Shown here: positions 1 through 9,147 of the stretch, piece after piece | Position numbering within the stretch: position 1 is the first letter of the stretch | How the letters are laid out: the number at the start of each line of letters is the position of its first letter | NCBI GenBank assembly: GCA_045128635.1 | Contig: JBGVRS010000023.1 | Span: forward strand, 1 to 43,403 | From: HGM12587 sp045128635 | GTDB lineage: Bacteria; Bacillota; Clostridia; Lachnospirales; Lachnospiraceae | Direction: 5' to 3' | Length of the DNA: 43,403 nucleotides | Program-made: the position numbers and the translations under genes | Notes under the pieces: generated by a model | What the model was told of the DNA's origin: nothing | Seen by the model: only the letters and a program-made list of their open reading frames with translations | Databases searched by the model: none

Positions 1-254
1 TTAACCAGACGGAGCAGAACAAAGTTGTTTTTGGAAAGCTCCATGCTCTGCTTAAAGGTAAGCTCCTCATTCTCAAGGTGCTTCTGCTTATCCGCAATCA
101 CACCTGCCATACGCTTCTCAATCTCCGGCACATCCACAAGACGCACCGTAACCGCAGCCTTTGTCTTACCGCTACGCTCCCATTCCTTGTGAAGCAGTTT
201 CACAAGATATTCCATATCCTTACGGACTTCTTTTGCTGTAATCTGCTTTTCCAT
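1..254 (-). CDS. Hypothetical ICE protein, 3' end outside the window
   Basis: A reading frame of 84 codons starts at ATG 254 and is still open at the left edge, so the C-terminus is missing. It begins MEKQITAKEVRKDMEYLVKL and is rich in Lys and Glu, as expected for a soluble helical protein. I do not recognise the family. It lies 15 bases after the stop of the preceding ICE gene, on the same strand and with the same base composition, so it is probably part of the transfer operon. Codon usage looks like its neighbours. Confidence 0.6.
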   Translation of the reverse strand, partial: MEKQITAKEVRKDMEYLVKLLHKEWERSGKTKAAVTVRLVDVPEIEKRMAGVIADKQKHLENEELTFKQSMELSKNNFVLLRLV

Positions 255-269
255 CTCTATCATCCTCCA

Positions 270-1181
270 CTATCTAAATTTTTCTTTCTGCTTTTCCTGC
301 ATTTCTGCAAAGCCTTTGTCATAAAGACCTTCATGCAAGCCTTTTCTGAAATGCTCAAAATCGCTTGTGCCAAACTCTCCGAAATTAGCAAGCATAATGG
401 CTTCTTTTGCCTTATCACACAAAAGCTCATCCTTTTCCAATCTGCTATACAAACGGAATCTTTCCACCAGCATTTCACGGTACTGATCAATATCTTCTAT
501 GATTCTCGGTGTCCCATACTCCTGTCTGATATGATGAAAGTCAATAGTGGACGGTGTGCTGCTCAAATATAAGCCCTGTCCCCATTCAATTCCTATCAGA
601 CTGTTTGCATCTGTCGCATCAACACCACGAGGATGTCGTGCAAATGCGTCTACGCCCTGTGCCACAATAAAAGTACCTGTCACAACATCCTGCAATAACA
701 GATTCCTTTCTGACAATTTTTCCATCACACGGTAGCTACGCCCGTTAAAATTACGAAGTACCTCACCCTGCTCAAAGTCTCTGTAAAGTTTGGTATAGGA
801 AAGATTTGCAATATTAACCTTACCTTTTGTGTCCATACCAAGCTCAGAAAGCTTATCCAGACATTCGCCTGAACACATTCCCTTATCAAATGAAACCTGC
901 TGATCCGTACTGTTATAAAAACCTCCGAGAAACTTTGCAAGCTGTACATCATCCGTACAGAACCTTGCATAAACAGTTACATTTGCTGCAAAATAATGTT
1001 CGCTCCACTCATTTTCGTCTCCAAAAGTCTTTCCCAGCTCCAGCATTGCTTCTGCCACATCTTTTCTGCTGTCAAACTTATCAAGGTCTAAATATTTTAG
1101 ATAATCCTCTGCCATCATCAAGCAATTCTTTTCTGTACCTTTCCAATTTTCTGTTACCAGAACAATCTCTGTTATCTTCAT
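270..1181 (-). CDS. Hypothetical ICE protein of 303 aa
   Basis: The start is placed at the ATG of MKITEIVLVTENW because GGAGGTGG lies just upstream (1185-1192). An upstream in-frame ATG at 1217 would overlap the previous gene and has no ribosome-binding site. The protein is soluble, with no signal peptide or membrane segment. Its centre (about residues 130-200) contains a beta-rich stretch with FNGRSYRVMEKLSERNLLLQ, and the C-terminal third is helical and charged. I do not recognise a domain with confidence. Proteins with small regulator-like domains such as YodL occur at this place in related elements, but I cannot show that relationship here. It is co-transcribed with the NlpC/P60 transfer hydrolase upstream. 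Confidence 0.7.
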   Translation of the reverse strand: MKITEIVLVTENWKGTEKNCLMMAEDYLKYLDLDKFDSRKDVAEAMLELGKTFGDENEWSEHYFAANVTVYARFCTDDVQLAKFLGGFYNSTDQQVSFDKGMCSGECLDKLSELGMDTKGKVNIANLSYTKLYRDFEQGEVLRNFNGRSYRVMEKLSERNLLLQDVVTGTFIVAQGVDAFARHPRGVDATDANSLIGIEWGQGLYLSSTPSTIDFHHIRQEYGTPRIIEDIDQYREMLVERFRLYSRLEKDELLCDKAKEAIMLANFGEFGTSDFEHFRKGLHEGLYDKGFAEMQEKQKEKFR

Positions 1182-1207
1182 TTTCCACCTCCAAAAAGGG
1201 CAGCACC

Positions 1208-1810
1208 TTATCGGCACTGCCCTACATCAAGTCCTATCTGAAACAAAGTCATTTGTCCGTTTCCTATGGTTTCCGGTTGCTCCGTTCTTTTTTTCAACAA
1301 TATCTGCTTTACCTTTTCGGCACAGCTTGCAAAGGATTCCTGATAGCCTTCTGGTCTGAAAGCGTGTCTACGCATGGTAATTAAATCATTACTTTTCAAC
1401 GCACCTGCAAGACCGGACACATACCCTAAAACATAGTTAATACAGGTATTATCCGCTTCCTTTTTGTTAAGAAGTTCCCTGTTACAAAGCAGATATTGAA
1501 AATTTGCATCTGCCAAGTAAATCTCAAGAGCTTCTACCGCTTTATCCCTGATTTCATCTGCCCTTGCAACATACTGTCCCTCTACCTCCGGTGGCAGTTC
1601 ACGAAAATACACTTCCGGATATTTACTCATATCCTTACCATACAGTCTTTCCATTTCATTTTTATAATAAATGATATGGCTGCGAGTCAGATTCATATTG
1701 ACACCATCATCGTAATTCGGATCACTGCCACCATGTTCTTTGAGATATTCCCAATGCTCATACTCCCTGATAAGCTGTGCTTCATAATCAACCTTTTCTT
1801 TTTTAGCCAT
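1208..1810 (-). CDS. Hypothetical ICE protein of 200 aa
   Basis: This soluble, helical, charged protein starts MAKKEKVDYEAQLIREYEHW at ATG 1810, after GGTGGTG. It is the first gene after the transfer hydrolase, with 12 bases between them. No catalytic motif, signal peptide or membrane segment is visible. The middle part (about residues 85-135) is Ala/Leu-rich and could form a helical bundle. The stop codon lies downstream of the ATG I rejected for the next gene, which supports the shorter start there. Family not recognised; its place in the conserved transfer operon argues for a role in conjugation or element maintenance. Confidence 0.7.
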   Translation of the reverse strand: MAKKEKVDYEAQLIREYEHWEYLKEHGGSDPNYDDGVNMNLTRSHIIYYKNEMERLYGKDMSKYPEVYFRELPPEVEGQYVARADEIRDKAVEALEIYLADANFQYLLCNRELLNKKEADNTCINYVLGYVSGLAGALKSNDLITMRRHAFRPEGYQESFASCAEKVKQILLKKRTEQPETIGNGQMTLFQIGLDVGQCR

Positions 1811-1822
1811 TACTACACCACC

Positions 1823-3757
1823 TTATCTCGGTCTGCCTATCATCACAATGCTGTCCTGTGAATGTACCTGTCGGTACACAACACCAATTCGTGAGTTGGC
1901 AGCCTCCACAAGCATACCGTCACCAACATAGATTGCTACATGACTGATATTCATAAATGCTCCGTTCTGCTCGTAGCTGAAGAATATCAAATCTCCCGGC
2001 TGCATCTCATCGTAATGCACAAGCCAGTTATTGTCATAACAATACTGTCCTTCATAGGCTGCTGTTGTAGCACCAAGATATTCAATATCCACGCCTGCGT
2101 ATTGCCATGCGTAATAAGCAAGAGAACTGCAATCAAAATGTGTACCACTGTGTCTTAACTCCTGACTGTACGGATAACCTACCTTCGACAAAGCAAACTC
2201 TACAACCTTCCTTCCGTTTTCATCGGAAATCGCATCCACGATTGCCTGATACTGTTCGGGGCTTATGGTCTGTCCCCCGTTGTTGCCGGAATATCCTAAC
2301 ATCTTAAGATTCTCCGGCTTCATAAGTTCTGCAAGCATTTCCTGTTCTTCCGTATTAAACCCATACTCCGAAATCATATCCTGATAGGTTTTCAGCGTAA
2401 CATTTACATACTTTACGGACACCTCTGTTTCGTTGCCTTCTGCATCCGTATCTGTCTCTGTTCCTGTGGAAGTGGTATAACTGCACATATCATCAAAAAC
2501 CGATTTCAGATTCTCTTTTGCCTTATCTGTCATATCCGTTGCAGTATCTCCATCGCCATACTTAACCATGTAGACAACCAGAATATCGCAGTAGTTATCC
2601 GGTATGCCTTCCCCACCGAAATTTACATAGACTTTTTCCGACCTGTCACAGCCTTCCAAATCATTCAGCTCCGTTGTTATATCTCCATTAAATTCCGACA
2701 CATAGGCTGATAGTACATTCTGCGTGGTATCTCCTGTTGATATGGACGGTAAAAATATGGCAAAAGGAGAATTATAAAGAACCGCTATCACTGCTATTAC
2801 AGGAATTGCCACTACTGCCACAAGAAGCACTAGCAACAACAGTACAAGACCGATAATCGGAGCCGCCGCCTTAATCATCATGGATACTTTACCCACAACC
2901 AAGTCTTTAACCAGTTTCGCAAAACTGTCCTTCTGCTGTTCTTCGGCATTCATCTTATCTAGAAAGAATTTAAGTTTTCTTGCCCGGCTCGTTGCCTTCA
3001 TATCCTTATAATCCATTTCTACACCGGCTGCATAACCTACAACACTACCAGCCGCAAGACCGATAGCTGTACCCACTCCGGGAGAAATGGCTGTACCTGC
3101 TGTTGTTGTGGCTGTGGTAGTTACCACTTTCGCAGTCGCTTTAGCAGTTTCCTTCGCCGCAATCTTTGCTGTCTCTTTGGCTGTTTCTTTCGCAGCCTCT
3201 TTTGCCACCTTTTTAGCTGTATATTTCGCAGTTTTTGTGGCACTATCCTTGACAGCCTTTTTACCGATTTTCTTACCTGACTGCACCTTTTTAATCTTCT
3301 TTGCCTGAGCTTTGGCTACCTGTGAACGGTATAACCTTCTGCCTGCATCTGCCGCACTCTCCGCCGGAGCTGAAAGTGTCCTTGCTACCTGATAAGATTC
3401 ATAGACTTCATTTCCACCATCCATCTGATCCAGGGCAGTCATCGCACCCGCAGAAGCCACCGCTTTGGCTGTGTTATTCTTCTTACCAATAGCCTTTTCT
3501 CTATCCTGCTTTGCCCTCTGCACCTGTGCATACACACTCTTTTCCTTTTGCATGGAATTTTTCACAGCTTCCTTTGCAGAAGATTTCTTAATAACCGTCT
3601 TATCGTCCTTATCCATTCCTGCAATTTTAGGACTTTTATCAACCACCAAAACATTTCTGCCCTTGATTTTCGCCTCCGGCTCCTGCTTAATATGCAACTT
3701 TGTCTTTTCTTTGGTATGAATGACCATAGGCTTGTCATCCACCTTTTTAATGTTCAA
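1823..3757 (-). CDS. NlpC/P60 cell-wall hydrolase of the transfer apparatus (CD1108-like)
   Basis: This 644-aa protein probably opens the peptidoglycan so the mating channel can cross the wall. Residues 1-230 are Lys/Ala-rich with many short repeats of the KETAK type. A Gly/Ala hydrophobic stretch follows near 225-245, then a strong membrane helix at about 292-325. The rest should lie outside the cell. The last 120 residues are an NlpC/P60 papain-like domain with the Cys motif FDCSSLAYYAW (Cys near 542), His in ISHVAIYVGDG (near 605), and a following EAAN that can supply the third polar residue. The start is TTG 3757 behind GAGGTGAT. The domain order matches the mobile-element family called CD1108 in Clostridioides difficile elements. 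It differs from stand-alone NlpC enzymes by the long basic N-terminus. Confidence 0.88.
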   Translation of the reverse strand: MNIKKVDDKPMVIHTKEKTKLHIKQEPEAKIKGRNVLVVDKSPKIAGMDKDDKTVIKKSSAKEAVKNSMQKEKSVYAQVQRAKQDREKAIGKKNNTAKAVASAGAMTALDQMDGGNEVYESYQVARTLSAPAESAADAGRRLYRSQVAKAQAKKIKKVQSGKKIGKKAVKDSATKTAKYTAKKVAKEAAKETAKETAKIAAKETAKATAKVVTTTATTTAGTAISPGVGTAIGLAAGSVVGYAAGVEMDYKDMKATSRARKLKFFLDKMNAEEQQKDSFAKLVKDLVVGKVSMMIKAAAPIIGLVLLLLVLLVAVVAIPVIAVIAVLYNSPFAIFLPSISTGDTTQNVLSAYVSEFNGDITTELNDLEGCDRSEKVYVNFGGEGIPDNYCDILVVYMVKYGDGDTATDMTDKAKENLKSVFDDMCSYTTSTGTETDTDAEGNETEVSVKYVNVTLKTYQDMISEYGFNTEEQEMLAELMKPENLKMLGYSGNNGGQTISPEQYQAIVDAISDENGRKVVEFALSKVGYPYSQELRHSGTHFDCSSLAYYAWQYAGVDIEYLGATTAAYEGQYCYDNNWLVHYDEMQPGDLIFFSYEQNGAFMNISHVAIYVGDGMLVEAANSRIGVVYRQVHSQDSIVMIGRPR

Positions 3758-3787
3758 CTTCTATCACCTCTTGTCTGCATAAAAATA

Positions 3788-3818
3788 GCCACTAAAGAGA
3801 ATATTTCTCCATAGTGGC
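3788..3818 (-). terminator. Rho-independent terminator after the HNH gene
   Basis: On the minus strand GCCACTA and TAGTGGC pair around an inner GAGAAATATTCTC self-complementary segment and are followed by TATTTTTATG. It lies 14 bases after the HNH stop and in front of the ribosome-binding site of the NlpC/P60 gene, so it would insulate the cargo gene from the conserved operon. Confidence 0.7.
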
Positions 3819-3831
3819 ATCAAAAATATCA

Positions 3832-4767
3832 TTAAACTCTGTCTTTATTTGTTTTTATATCTATAATATCGACCAAAGCCTGCTTTGAATTATAAAACTG
3901 TTTTGCATCGTATGAAACCAAAACACTAAAGGATAAAGCTGGTTCCATAAATAAAATCACTTCTGCAATTAACTTATCCTCTGCATCTGGATGCAACATG
4001 AGTATATGGCATTTTAACTTACATACACTTTGTAGTGATTCTCTTATTTTTTCGTGAATCAAAGATACACCTAAAAACTCTGTACATTCTTTCTTCATTT
4101 TTCCTTCAATAGCGTTCTTAAGATGTTCTTGAATTTCCATTGCGCGACTATCCTTTAAATACTTATCACCAAATTTATATAGTGCATATTCAAAAGCTAT
4201 TTTTAGTGCTTCCAGATAAAATCTGTTGAACTCTACAGTTGCATCATACTGAATCTCTGGCTGAGAGAAATGACTTTCCATCTCATCAACTTTACTCAAA
4301 GCTTCCTGTATTACACTATCCGACATCTTCATTCTGGAAAGTTTTTTTTGAATCATTTCCTTCGCCTCATTTTTAGAAGATGCTACTATTCGAATTCTAT
4401 CTCCATTCTGCTCAATATACGGAACTGTTGTAGGATGATAATTCTCATCAACTCTAATTCGGTGACCATCTTTATCTTTTCCCTCCTTAAATGCATTAGG
4501 AACTTCTCCACTCTGTCCTTTCAGCCCAAGACTTTGTCTTATTATTTTTAGAAACATGTGATTTACAAAATAATTGTCAACATATGTTCCCAATCCACTA
4601 TTACAGTTCTTGCAAACATTAAACAACTTCAATGATTCATTTCCAAGTGCTTCCGGCACAATATGCTCCTCTGTCCAACAATTGTCTTTATCAAATTCCG
4701 ATTCGCTCTTTCCACAGAATATACATTTTCTACATATTGGGGTATATTCAGTATTTGAAAAGTCCAT
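3832..4767 (-). CDS. HNH endonuclease-like cargo protein
   Basis: The N-terminus of this 311-aa protein has a zinc-binding HNH/McrA-like arrangement: CIFCG (residues 15-19), EEHIVPEALGN (about 34-44, with the general-base His), then CKNCN (52-56). This order, Cys pair, EHIxPxxLG, Cys pair, is typical of HNH nucleases. Residues 100-311 are helical and charged with no known domain that I can name. The gene is more AT-rich than its neighbours and sits between the conserved virB4 and NlpC/P60 genes with its own candidate promoter and terminator, so it looks like inserted cargo. A defence or DNA-damage role is an inference from the nuclease motif. It could also be a homing-type or regulatory nuclease. 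Confidence 0.75.
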   Translation of the reverse strand: MDFSNTEYTPICRKCIFCGKSESEFDKDNCWTEEHIVPEALGNESLKLFNVCKNCNSGLGTYVDNYFVNHMFLKIIRQSLGLKGQSGEVPNAFKEGKDKDGHRIRVDENYHPTTVPYIEQNGDRIRIVASSKNEAKEMIQKKLSRMKMSDSVIQEALSKVDEMESHFSQPEIQYDATVEFNRFYLEALKIAFEYALYKFGDKYLKDSRAMEIQEHLKNAIEGKMKKECTEFLGVSLIHEKIRESLQSVCKLKCHILMLHPDAEDKLIAEVILFMEPALSFSVLVSYDAKQFYNSKQALVDIIDIKTNKDRV

Positions 4768-4796
4768 AAATATCCACCGCCTTTCAATTTGTCCTA

Positions 4797-4825
4797 ATTA
4801 TACCCCTAAATCCTTTATTAATCTA
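4797..4825 (-). promoter_or_regulatory. Candidate promoter of the HNH cargo gene
   Basis: A perfect minus-strand TATAAT is present at 4797-4802, about 30 bases upstream of the HNH start codon. The -35 region, TAGATT at 17 bp spacing, is poor, and the site overlaps the end of virB4. Confidence 0.35.
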
Positions 4826-7199
4826 TCGAATCTTTGGCTTCCATAGCCTTCTGTTGTGCAATCTTCTCGTGGATATTGGTGTTATAAAGGTTGTAAAGGT
4901 CTATACCCTTCTCAATGGTATTGTCAAATGGAATCACCACATTTCCGCACTTCATAAGTCCCATACCACTCTGAGTATTGGTTACGAAGCGTAACTGTGC
5001 CTCTGATACCCCAATCACCTCTGCCATTTTGGAGCTGTCCGTGTTTGCCTGCTTTAAGAGAGCCACAAACTCAGAGTTTGCAAGCATTGTGGTTGCGGTG
5101 TAGTTCTGCAAAAGATCCACGACATTCTGCGTGATACCTGTACATAAACCACCCTGCTTACGCACTTTTTTCCAGAGCTGCTGCAAATACTTCGCAGAGT
5201 ATTCGGAATTAAGAAGTACATGGAACTCGTCAATATAGAGCCATGTTGCAATACCTCTCTTACCATTCTCAATGATACGGTTCTGAATACTCTCCATCAT
5301 TACAAGCATTGTGATAGGGCTAAGCTCCGTACCCAAGTCACGGATACCGTAGACTGTAAAACGGTTATCCACATCTACATTGGTCTGATGATTGAAGATA
5401 TTTAAGGAACCGTTTACAAAAAGCTCTAAGGAAAGTGCAATGTCCTTTGCTTCCTCCTCCGGCTGGTTCATCAAAATGTCATAGAAGTCTGACATAACAG
5501 GTACATATTTCTCCCTGCTTCTTGCAATCTCGATATAAAGCTTTCTTACGCATCTGTCAATGATTGACTTCTGACGGGAGTTAAGACTCTCACCCATACA
5601 TTGCTCACACAGACCGAGCATAAACTCACCCTTTTCACGAATCATGCCCTTGCTGTCGTTTAAGTCAAGACTCCAGACATCCATATCAAGAGGGTTCACA
5701 TAGTTGTCCGTATAAGTGGACATATTTACTACTGTTCCCCCATAGGTGTGCGCAATGTCAAAATACTCATTCATCGGATCGATAATGATAATCTCATCTT
5801 CCCCTCCGAGAAAGACCTGTCCCAATTCCATTTTACAGAAATGGGACTTACCACTACCCGGAACACCAAACACAAACCCGTTACCGTTAATGAGCTTCTT
5901 ACGATTTCCGATATTGATATTCTTCGATACCTGATTGATACCGTAATAACAGCCGCAACCGTCGTTTAATTCCTGCACATTAAAAGGCATTAAAACAGCA
6001 AGGCTCTGTGTCAGCATAGTACGCATGGTTTCCACCTGTCTTACGCCGATAGGGAGTGCTGTATTTAATGCCTCTCTCTGCTTGAGGTAATGCTCCTCAA
6101 TGGTTACGGAATTTCTCTTACCGATTGTTTCCACAGTCTCGGTCATACTGTCTAATTCTTCTTTGGAGTCTGCCATAAGAATAATGGTTACTGCCACATA
6201 ATATAAGCACTGGTCATTCTCACGCACATCATCCATAATCTCCTCAATTTCTTTTTTCTCAATTCGTTTGTTATAGGAAATCTCGGAAGAAAAATCGTTG
6301 TTCTTGTTTCTTACCCTCTGCTGCTTGATAATGTCAGATTCAATACCAAGATATTTCTTCTGAAGAACTTTGGTTGTCATATCCTTCGGAATCGGTACAA
6401 CATCAATACTTGTAATGGAATGTACCGGAAGGGAAGTAATCTCATTCAGGAATCTGTCAGATAAGCTGGACGGATATTTCTTAATGAACAACGCCCTGCA
6501 AAACTTCTTTTCATCCTTGAAGTAATCAGGGTAAAACTGCATCATTTTATTGCACAGATCGTTACGGAAGTCTGCACCGACCTTTCTTGCAGTCTTAATA
6601 TCAAAATCAAAACTGTTTTCCTCTCCTAAGTGATAGAAGTCGTGCAATACCTTGATACGCTCATTTCCCGTAAGAGGTACAATCTCAGCTCCAAGCTCAT
6701 TAAAGGCTTTGTGAATGGACGCTTCAATGGTTGCAAACTGTGCCTTTGCCTCCTCAAAATTCTTACGCTCAATGGTAATGGTTAAATATCTTTCCTGTTC
6801 AATCCCCTGTCTGCCCTCATGGATTTTTCTCTCCATAATGTCATTGTAGGCTTTACGGAAATGGTTAAAACCATCGTCCATATCCTGTAAGAATACAAAG
6901 TCCCTTACCTGCTCCATATCCTTATTCTTATTGTTAATGGTAATCTTAAAACTCACATCAAGAGAGTTTAAGAACTTGCAGTATCTCTCAAAAATATCAA
7001 TCTGCTCAATTTCATTGGTGGTTGTATAATTGATGTCCTGAAAACGGTAGCACTTTGAGAAACGTTTTCTTGCCACCTCAAAAATACCGTTTTCTGCCAC
7101 TTTCATAATCTCAATCGTTTCCTGTATGGATTTAGGTGCTTTATACAAAGGTTCACTTGCTTTTTTCAGCTCCTTAAATCCGTCTGTAAATAAACCCAA
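4818..7199 (-). CDS. VirB4-like conjugation ATPase (CD1110 family)
   Basis: This protein powers assembly of the mating channel and substrate transfer at the cytoplasmic face. The P-loop GVPGSGKS lies near residues 442-449, with Walker B WLYIDEFHVLL near 652-660, and the C-terminal GITQNVVDLLQ region is typical of VirB4/TraE ATPases. Length is about 793 aa. I start it at TTG 7199 (protein MGLFTDGFKELKKASEPLYK) because GTGAGG lies 6 bases upstream. An ATG at 7256 is in frame but would make the leader hairpin at 7217-7238 coding and has no good ribosome-binding site. It follows the PrgI/VirB3-like gene, the usual VirB3-VirB4 order. Confidence 0.92.
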   Translation of the reverse strand: MGLFTDGFKELKKASEPLYKAPKSIQETIEIMKVAENGIFEVARKRFSKCYRFQDINYTTTNEIEQIDIFERYCKFLNSLDVSFKITINNKNKDMEQVRDFVFLQDMDDGFNHFRKAYNDIMERKIHEGRQGIEQERYLTITIERKNFEEAKAQFATIEASIHKAFNELGAEIVPLTGNERIKVLHDFYHLGEENSFDFDIKTARKVGADFRNDLCNKMMQFYPDYFKDEKKFCRALFIKKYPSSLSDRFLNEITSLPVHSITSIDVVPIPKDMTTKVLQKKYLGIESDIIKQQRVRNKNNDFSSEISYNKRIEKKEIEEIMDDVRENDQCLYYVAVTIILMADSKEELDSMTETVETIGKRNSVTIEEHYLKQREALNTALPIGVRQVETMRTMLTQSLAVLMPFNVQELNDGCGCYYGINQVSKNINIGNRKKLINGNGFVFGVPGSGKSHFCKMELGQVFLGGEDEIIIIDPMNEYFDIAHTYGGTVVNMSTYTDNYVNPLDMDVWSLDLNDSKGMIREKGEFMLGLCEQCMGESLNSRQKSIIDRCVRKLYIEIARSREKYVPVMSDFYDILMNQPEEEAKDIALSLELFVNGSLNIFNHQTNVDVDNRFTVYGIRDLGTELSPITMLVMMESIQNRIIENGKRGIATWLYIDEFHVLLNSEYSAKYLQQLWKKVRKQGGLCTGITQNVVDLLQNYTATTMLANSEFVALLKQANTDSSKMAEVIGVSEAQLRFVTNTQSGMGLMKCGNVVIPFDNTIEKGIDLYNLYNTNIHEKIAQQKAMEAKDSID

Positions 7200-7216
7200 A
7201 TTTAACCTCACTTTCC

Positions 7217-7238
7217 GCAGCCGGACAATCCCGGCCGC
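7217..7238 (-). promoter_or_regulatory. Hairpin in front of the virB4 start
   Basis: GCGGCCGG and CCGGCTGC pair over 8 bp, including one G-U, around the 6-base loop GATTGT. It is very GC-rich for this element, lies 11 bases before the GTGAGG of virB4, and has no following T-run. It may therefore act on mRNA stability or translation rather than termination. Confidence 0.5.
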
Positions 7239-7299
7239 TAAACCAGAATTGCCCAACCGTGAAAGATTGGTATATTCTTATCTCTTACTACTTCGTTAC

Positions 7300-7803
7300 C
7301 TACTGTCTTGCCTTGTAAATAACCACACCGATAACAGCAAGTACCATTGTTGCTACCACACCGATTAACATATTCTTCGTTTTCTTCTTCATAGCCTCAA
7401 ACTCCTCCTGATTTCCTTTTGTTTTCGGGACTTCCTTCCCCTTTTTCTTTTTATTCGTGATATTCTTTGCCACCTCTGCCTGCTGGCACTCCTTTAACAT
7501 GGCTTCCCCTTCTGTGGAAATATAAGTCAGAGGGTGGTTTGCAAACATCATACGAATCTTTCTTCCCATAACCTCATAAAACCCCATACCGTTATAGGAA
7601 TAAAAACCTCCGAGAGCAATCGGTGCTACCACCGGAACTGCCACATACACACTCGGAGTTAGTCCAATATACGGATACAAAAGAAGGACAATACCGCCAC
7701 CTGCAACTACTGAAGCCACTGAATAAATAAGCTGCTTTGCAGTAAGTCCCATGACAACGGATTCCTTGTAACGGTCAATGTCCTTATTTATTTCAATTAC
7801 CAA
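7300..7803 (-). CDS. PrgI-family membrane protein (VirB3-like)
   Basis: This is a small membrane component of the Gram-positive mating channel, at the position of VirB3 directly before VirB4. The N-terminus VIEINKDIDRYKESVVMGL, followed by two close membrane helices (about residues 24-60), is characteristic of PrgI proteins. A Lys-rich cytoplasmic stretch (about 115-150) and a last membrane helix near the C-terminus follow; that final helix is an extension beyond the short classical PrgI. A TTG at 7803 is preferred because AGGAG lies 8 bases upstream; GTG 7812 would overlap that site. The preceding gene stops 11 bases before. Confidence 0.85.
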   Translation of the reverse strand: MVIEINKDIDRYKESVVMGLTAKQLIYSVASVVAGGGIVLLLYPYIGLTPSVYVAVPVVAPIALGGFYSYNGMGFYEVMGRKIRMMFANHPLTYISTEGEAMLKECQQAEVAKNITNKKKKGKEVPKTKGNQEEFEAMKKKTKNMLIGVVATMVLAVIGVVIYKARQ

Positions 7804-7814
7804 CTTAATCACTC

Positions 7815-8219
7815 CTATCTGCTTTTTTCTTTTTCCTGCTCTTTGCCTGTGACACCGATACTATGCTCATAGGCTGCCATCTGTTCAGGACAAAGCTCAC
7901 GAAGCTTATCCACATTGAACAGATACAGAGGATATTCACAATAGCCACTCCTACCCGTAAGTCCGGTAAACTCACCCAAGTCATTCTCACGAATGAAATT
8001 CTCCACATTGGAAAGGTTGTTTGTATCCAAATATCCGCAATAGTCCGGTGCCGGTGCATCTATATTGACAGTTACATCCCCAAAGGGTTCAGGATAGCCG
8101 TCCTCATTGGTAATCAAACCAATAAAGATACGACCATTGTTGTGATATGTCTGAATATCCAGCTCGACCTCATTGTCCCCGGTGTATTCGGATTTATAAA
8201 TCAATTTCTCTTTTTCCAT
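7815..8219 (-). CDS. DUF4313 protein
   Basis: This 134-aa soluble acidic protein resembles the DUF4313 family of mobile elements. The recognisable parts are PFGDVTVNIDAP, then YLDTNNLSNVENFI, then GLTGRSGYCEYPLYLF. The function of the family is unknown to me. The start is ATG 8219 with AGGAGG 5 bases upstream; an in-frame GTG at 8225 falls on the ribosome-binding site itself. It lies between the VirB6-like and PrgI genes with intergenic gaps of about 10 bases, so it is translated with the mating-pore proteins even though it has no membrane segment. Confidence 0.75.
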   Translation of the reverse strand: MEKEKLIYKSEYTGDNEVELDIQTYHNNGRIFIGLITNEDGYPEPFGDVTVNIDAPAPDYCGYLDTNNLSNVENFIRENDLGEFTGLTGRSGYCEYPLYLFNVDKLRELCPEQMAAYEHSIGVTGKEQEKEKSR

Positions 8220-8228
8220 CGCCACCTC

Positions 8229-9071
8229 CTACAATCCAAGTGCCTTACTTGTTAATGACTGAGCTCCTTTGACACTTCCCACAGTCAACGCAATCGTAAA
8301 TGTCATTTCACACAGATAAATGAGCGTCTGTGCCCAATCCGCATAGTTGCCCGTAAAGGACGGTAATCCTGCATTGATAAAGGCATTACATACCACAATC
8401 GCCAGAGCCATTGTGACTGCTTCAAAGCATACGGATAAGAAATATTTACAATAGGTTACTGCTGTATGGCTCACGGTTCTGTTACCTCCCATCGTTGAGA
8501 ACGCAATGGAACCCATCGGAACAATGACAAGCAGCTTTAAGAAACGGAAGTACACATTGTAAATCATAAAGAAACCACAGATAATGATGATTACGGATAA
8601 GAGAGCTGCCAAAATCAGCATAATCAGACTCTCCCCAAATCCGAGGTCTTTGATAATATCTGCCTGTGTACTGTTAATTGCCAAAGTGGTACTTGTTCCG
8701 GCTGTCAGGGCATTCACAAGATTTCCTATGGTTGTGAAAAATGCCTTCATAATCGTGACATTGTTTGCCACAAACCACTCTGCAAGTGCCAGCTTAATCA
8801 ACATTCTTAGGATCACTTCAAACCGCATCTCCTCTTTGATGTCCACACTCTCCGAGCAAAAGCCTATAACAAAGAACAACACCACAAGCGAGGAGCCTAC
8901 TGCAACGAAAATCGGATTGATTGCCTCAATCGCCGCCCAGGGACCTCCACCCTTAAAGTCAACAGGTGATTGTCCAAGCATGGCAAAGACCAATGAAATC
9001 TGATTATTCCAAAAGCCGAACACCATTTCCAAAAGAGCGAGGATTTTATCACCTAATTTAAAAATATCCAC
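8229..9071 (-). CDS. VirB6/TrbL-like membrane channel protein (CD1112 family)
   Basis: This 280-aa polytopic protein should form the inner-membrane part of the conjugation channel. At least five hydrophobic segments are visible: about residues 51-70, 85-102, 137-168, 172-190, and two in the last 80 residues. A short amphipathic N-terminus is also present. Conserved-looking elements include NRTVSHTAVTYCKYF and the final SVKGAQSLTSKALGL. The start is GTG 9071 behind AGGTGAG. Order and topology match the VirB6/TrbL-like protein of Tn1549-type elements. It has no signal peptide. Confidence 0.85.
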   Translation of the reverse strand: MDIFKLGDKILALLEMVFGFWNNQISLVFAMLGQSPVDFKGGGPWAAIEAINPIFVAVGSSLVVLFFVIGFCSESVDIKEEMRFEVILRMLIKLALAEWFVANNVTIMKAFFTTIGNLVNALTAGTSTTLAINSTQADIIKDLGFGESLIMLILAALLSVIIIICGFFMIYNVYFRFLKLLVIVPMGSIAFSTMGGNRTVSHTAVTYCKYFLSVCFEAVTMALAIVVCNAFINAGLPSFTGNYADWAQTLIYLCEMTFTIALTVGSVKGAQSLTSKALGL

Positions 9072-9147
9072 TTAATTCTCACCTCTTTCCTACGGTTAAG
9101 AGGACAACTGATATTCGTTGCCCTCTTGTCTATTTACTGCCACACTC

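Noticed and set aside
827..1384. Plus-strand frame of 185 aa
   Set aside because: It is antisense to two minus-strand genes with good starts and spans their junction; no coding signal of its own.
3087..3308. Plus-strand hydrophobic frame of 73 aa opposite the NlpC/P60 gene
   Set aside because: It is the antisense of the Lys/Ala-rich KETAK repeats, which give Phe/Ala/Val on the other strand; there is no ribosome-binding site.
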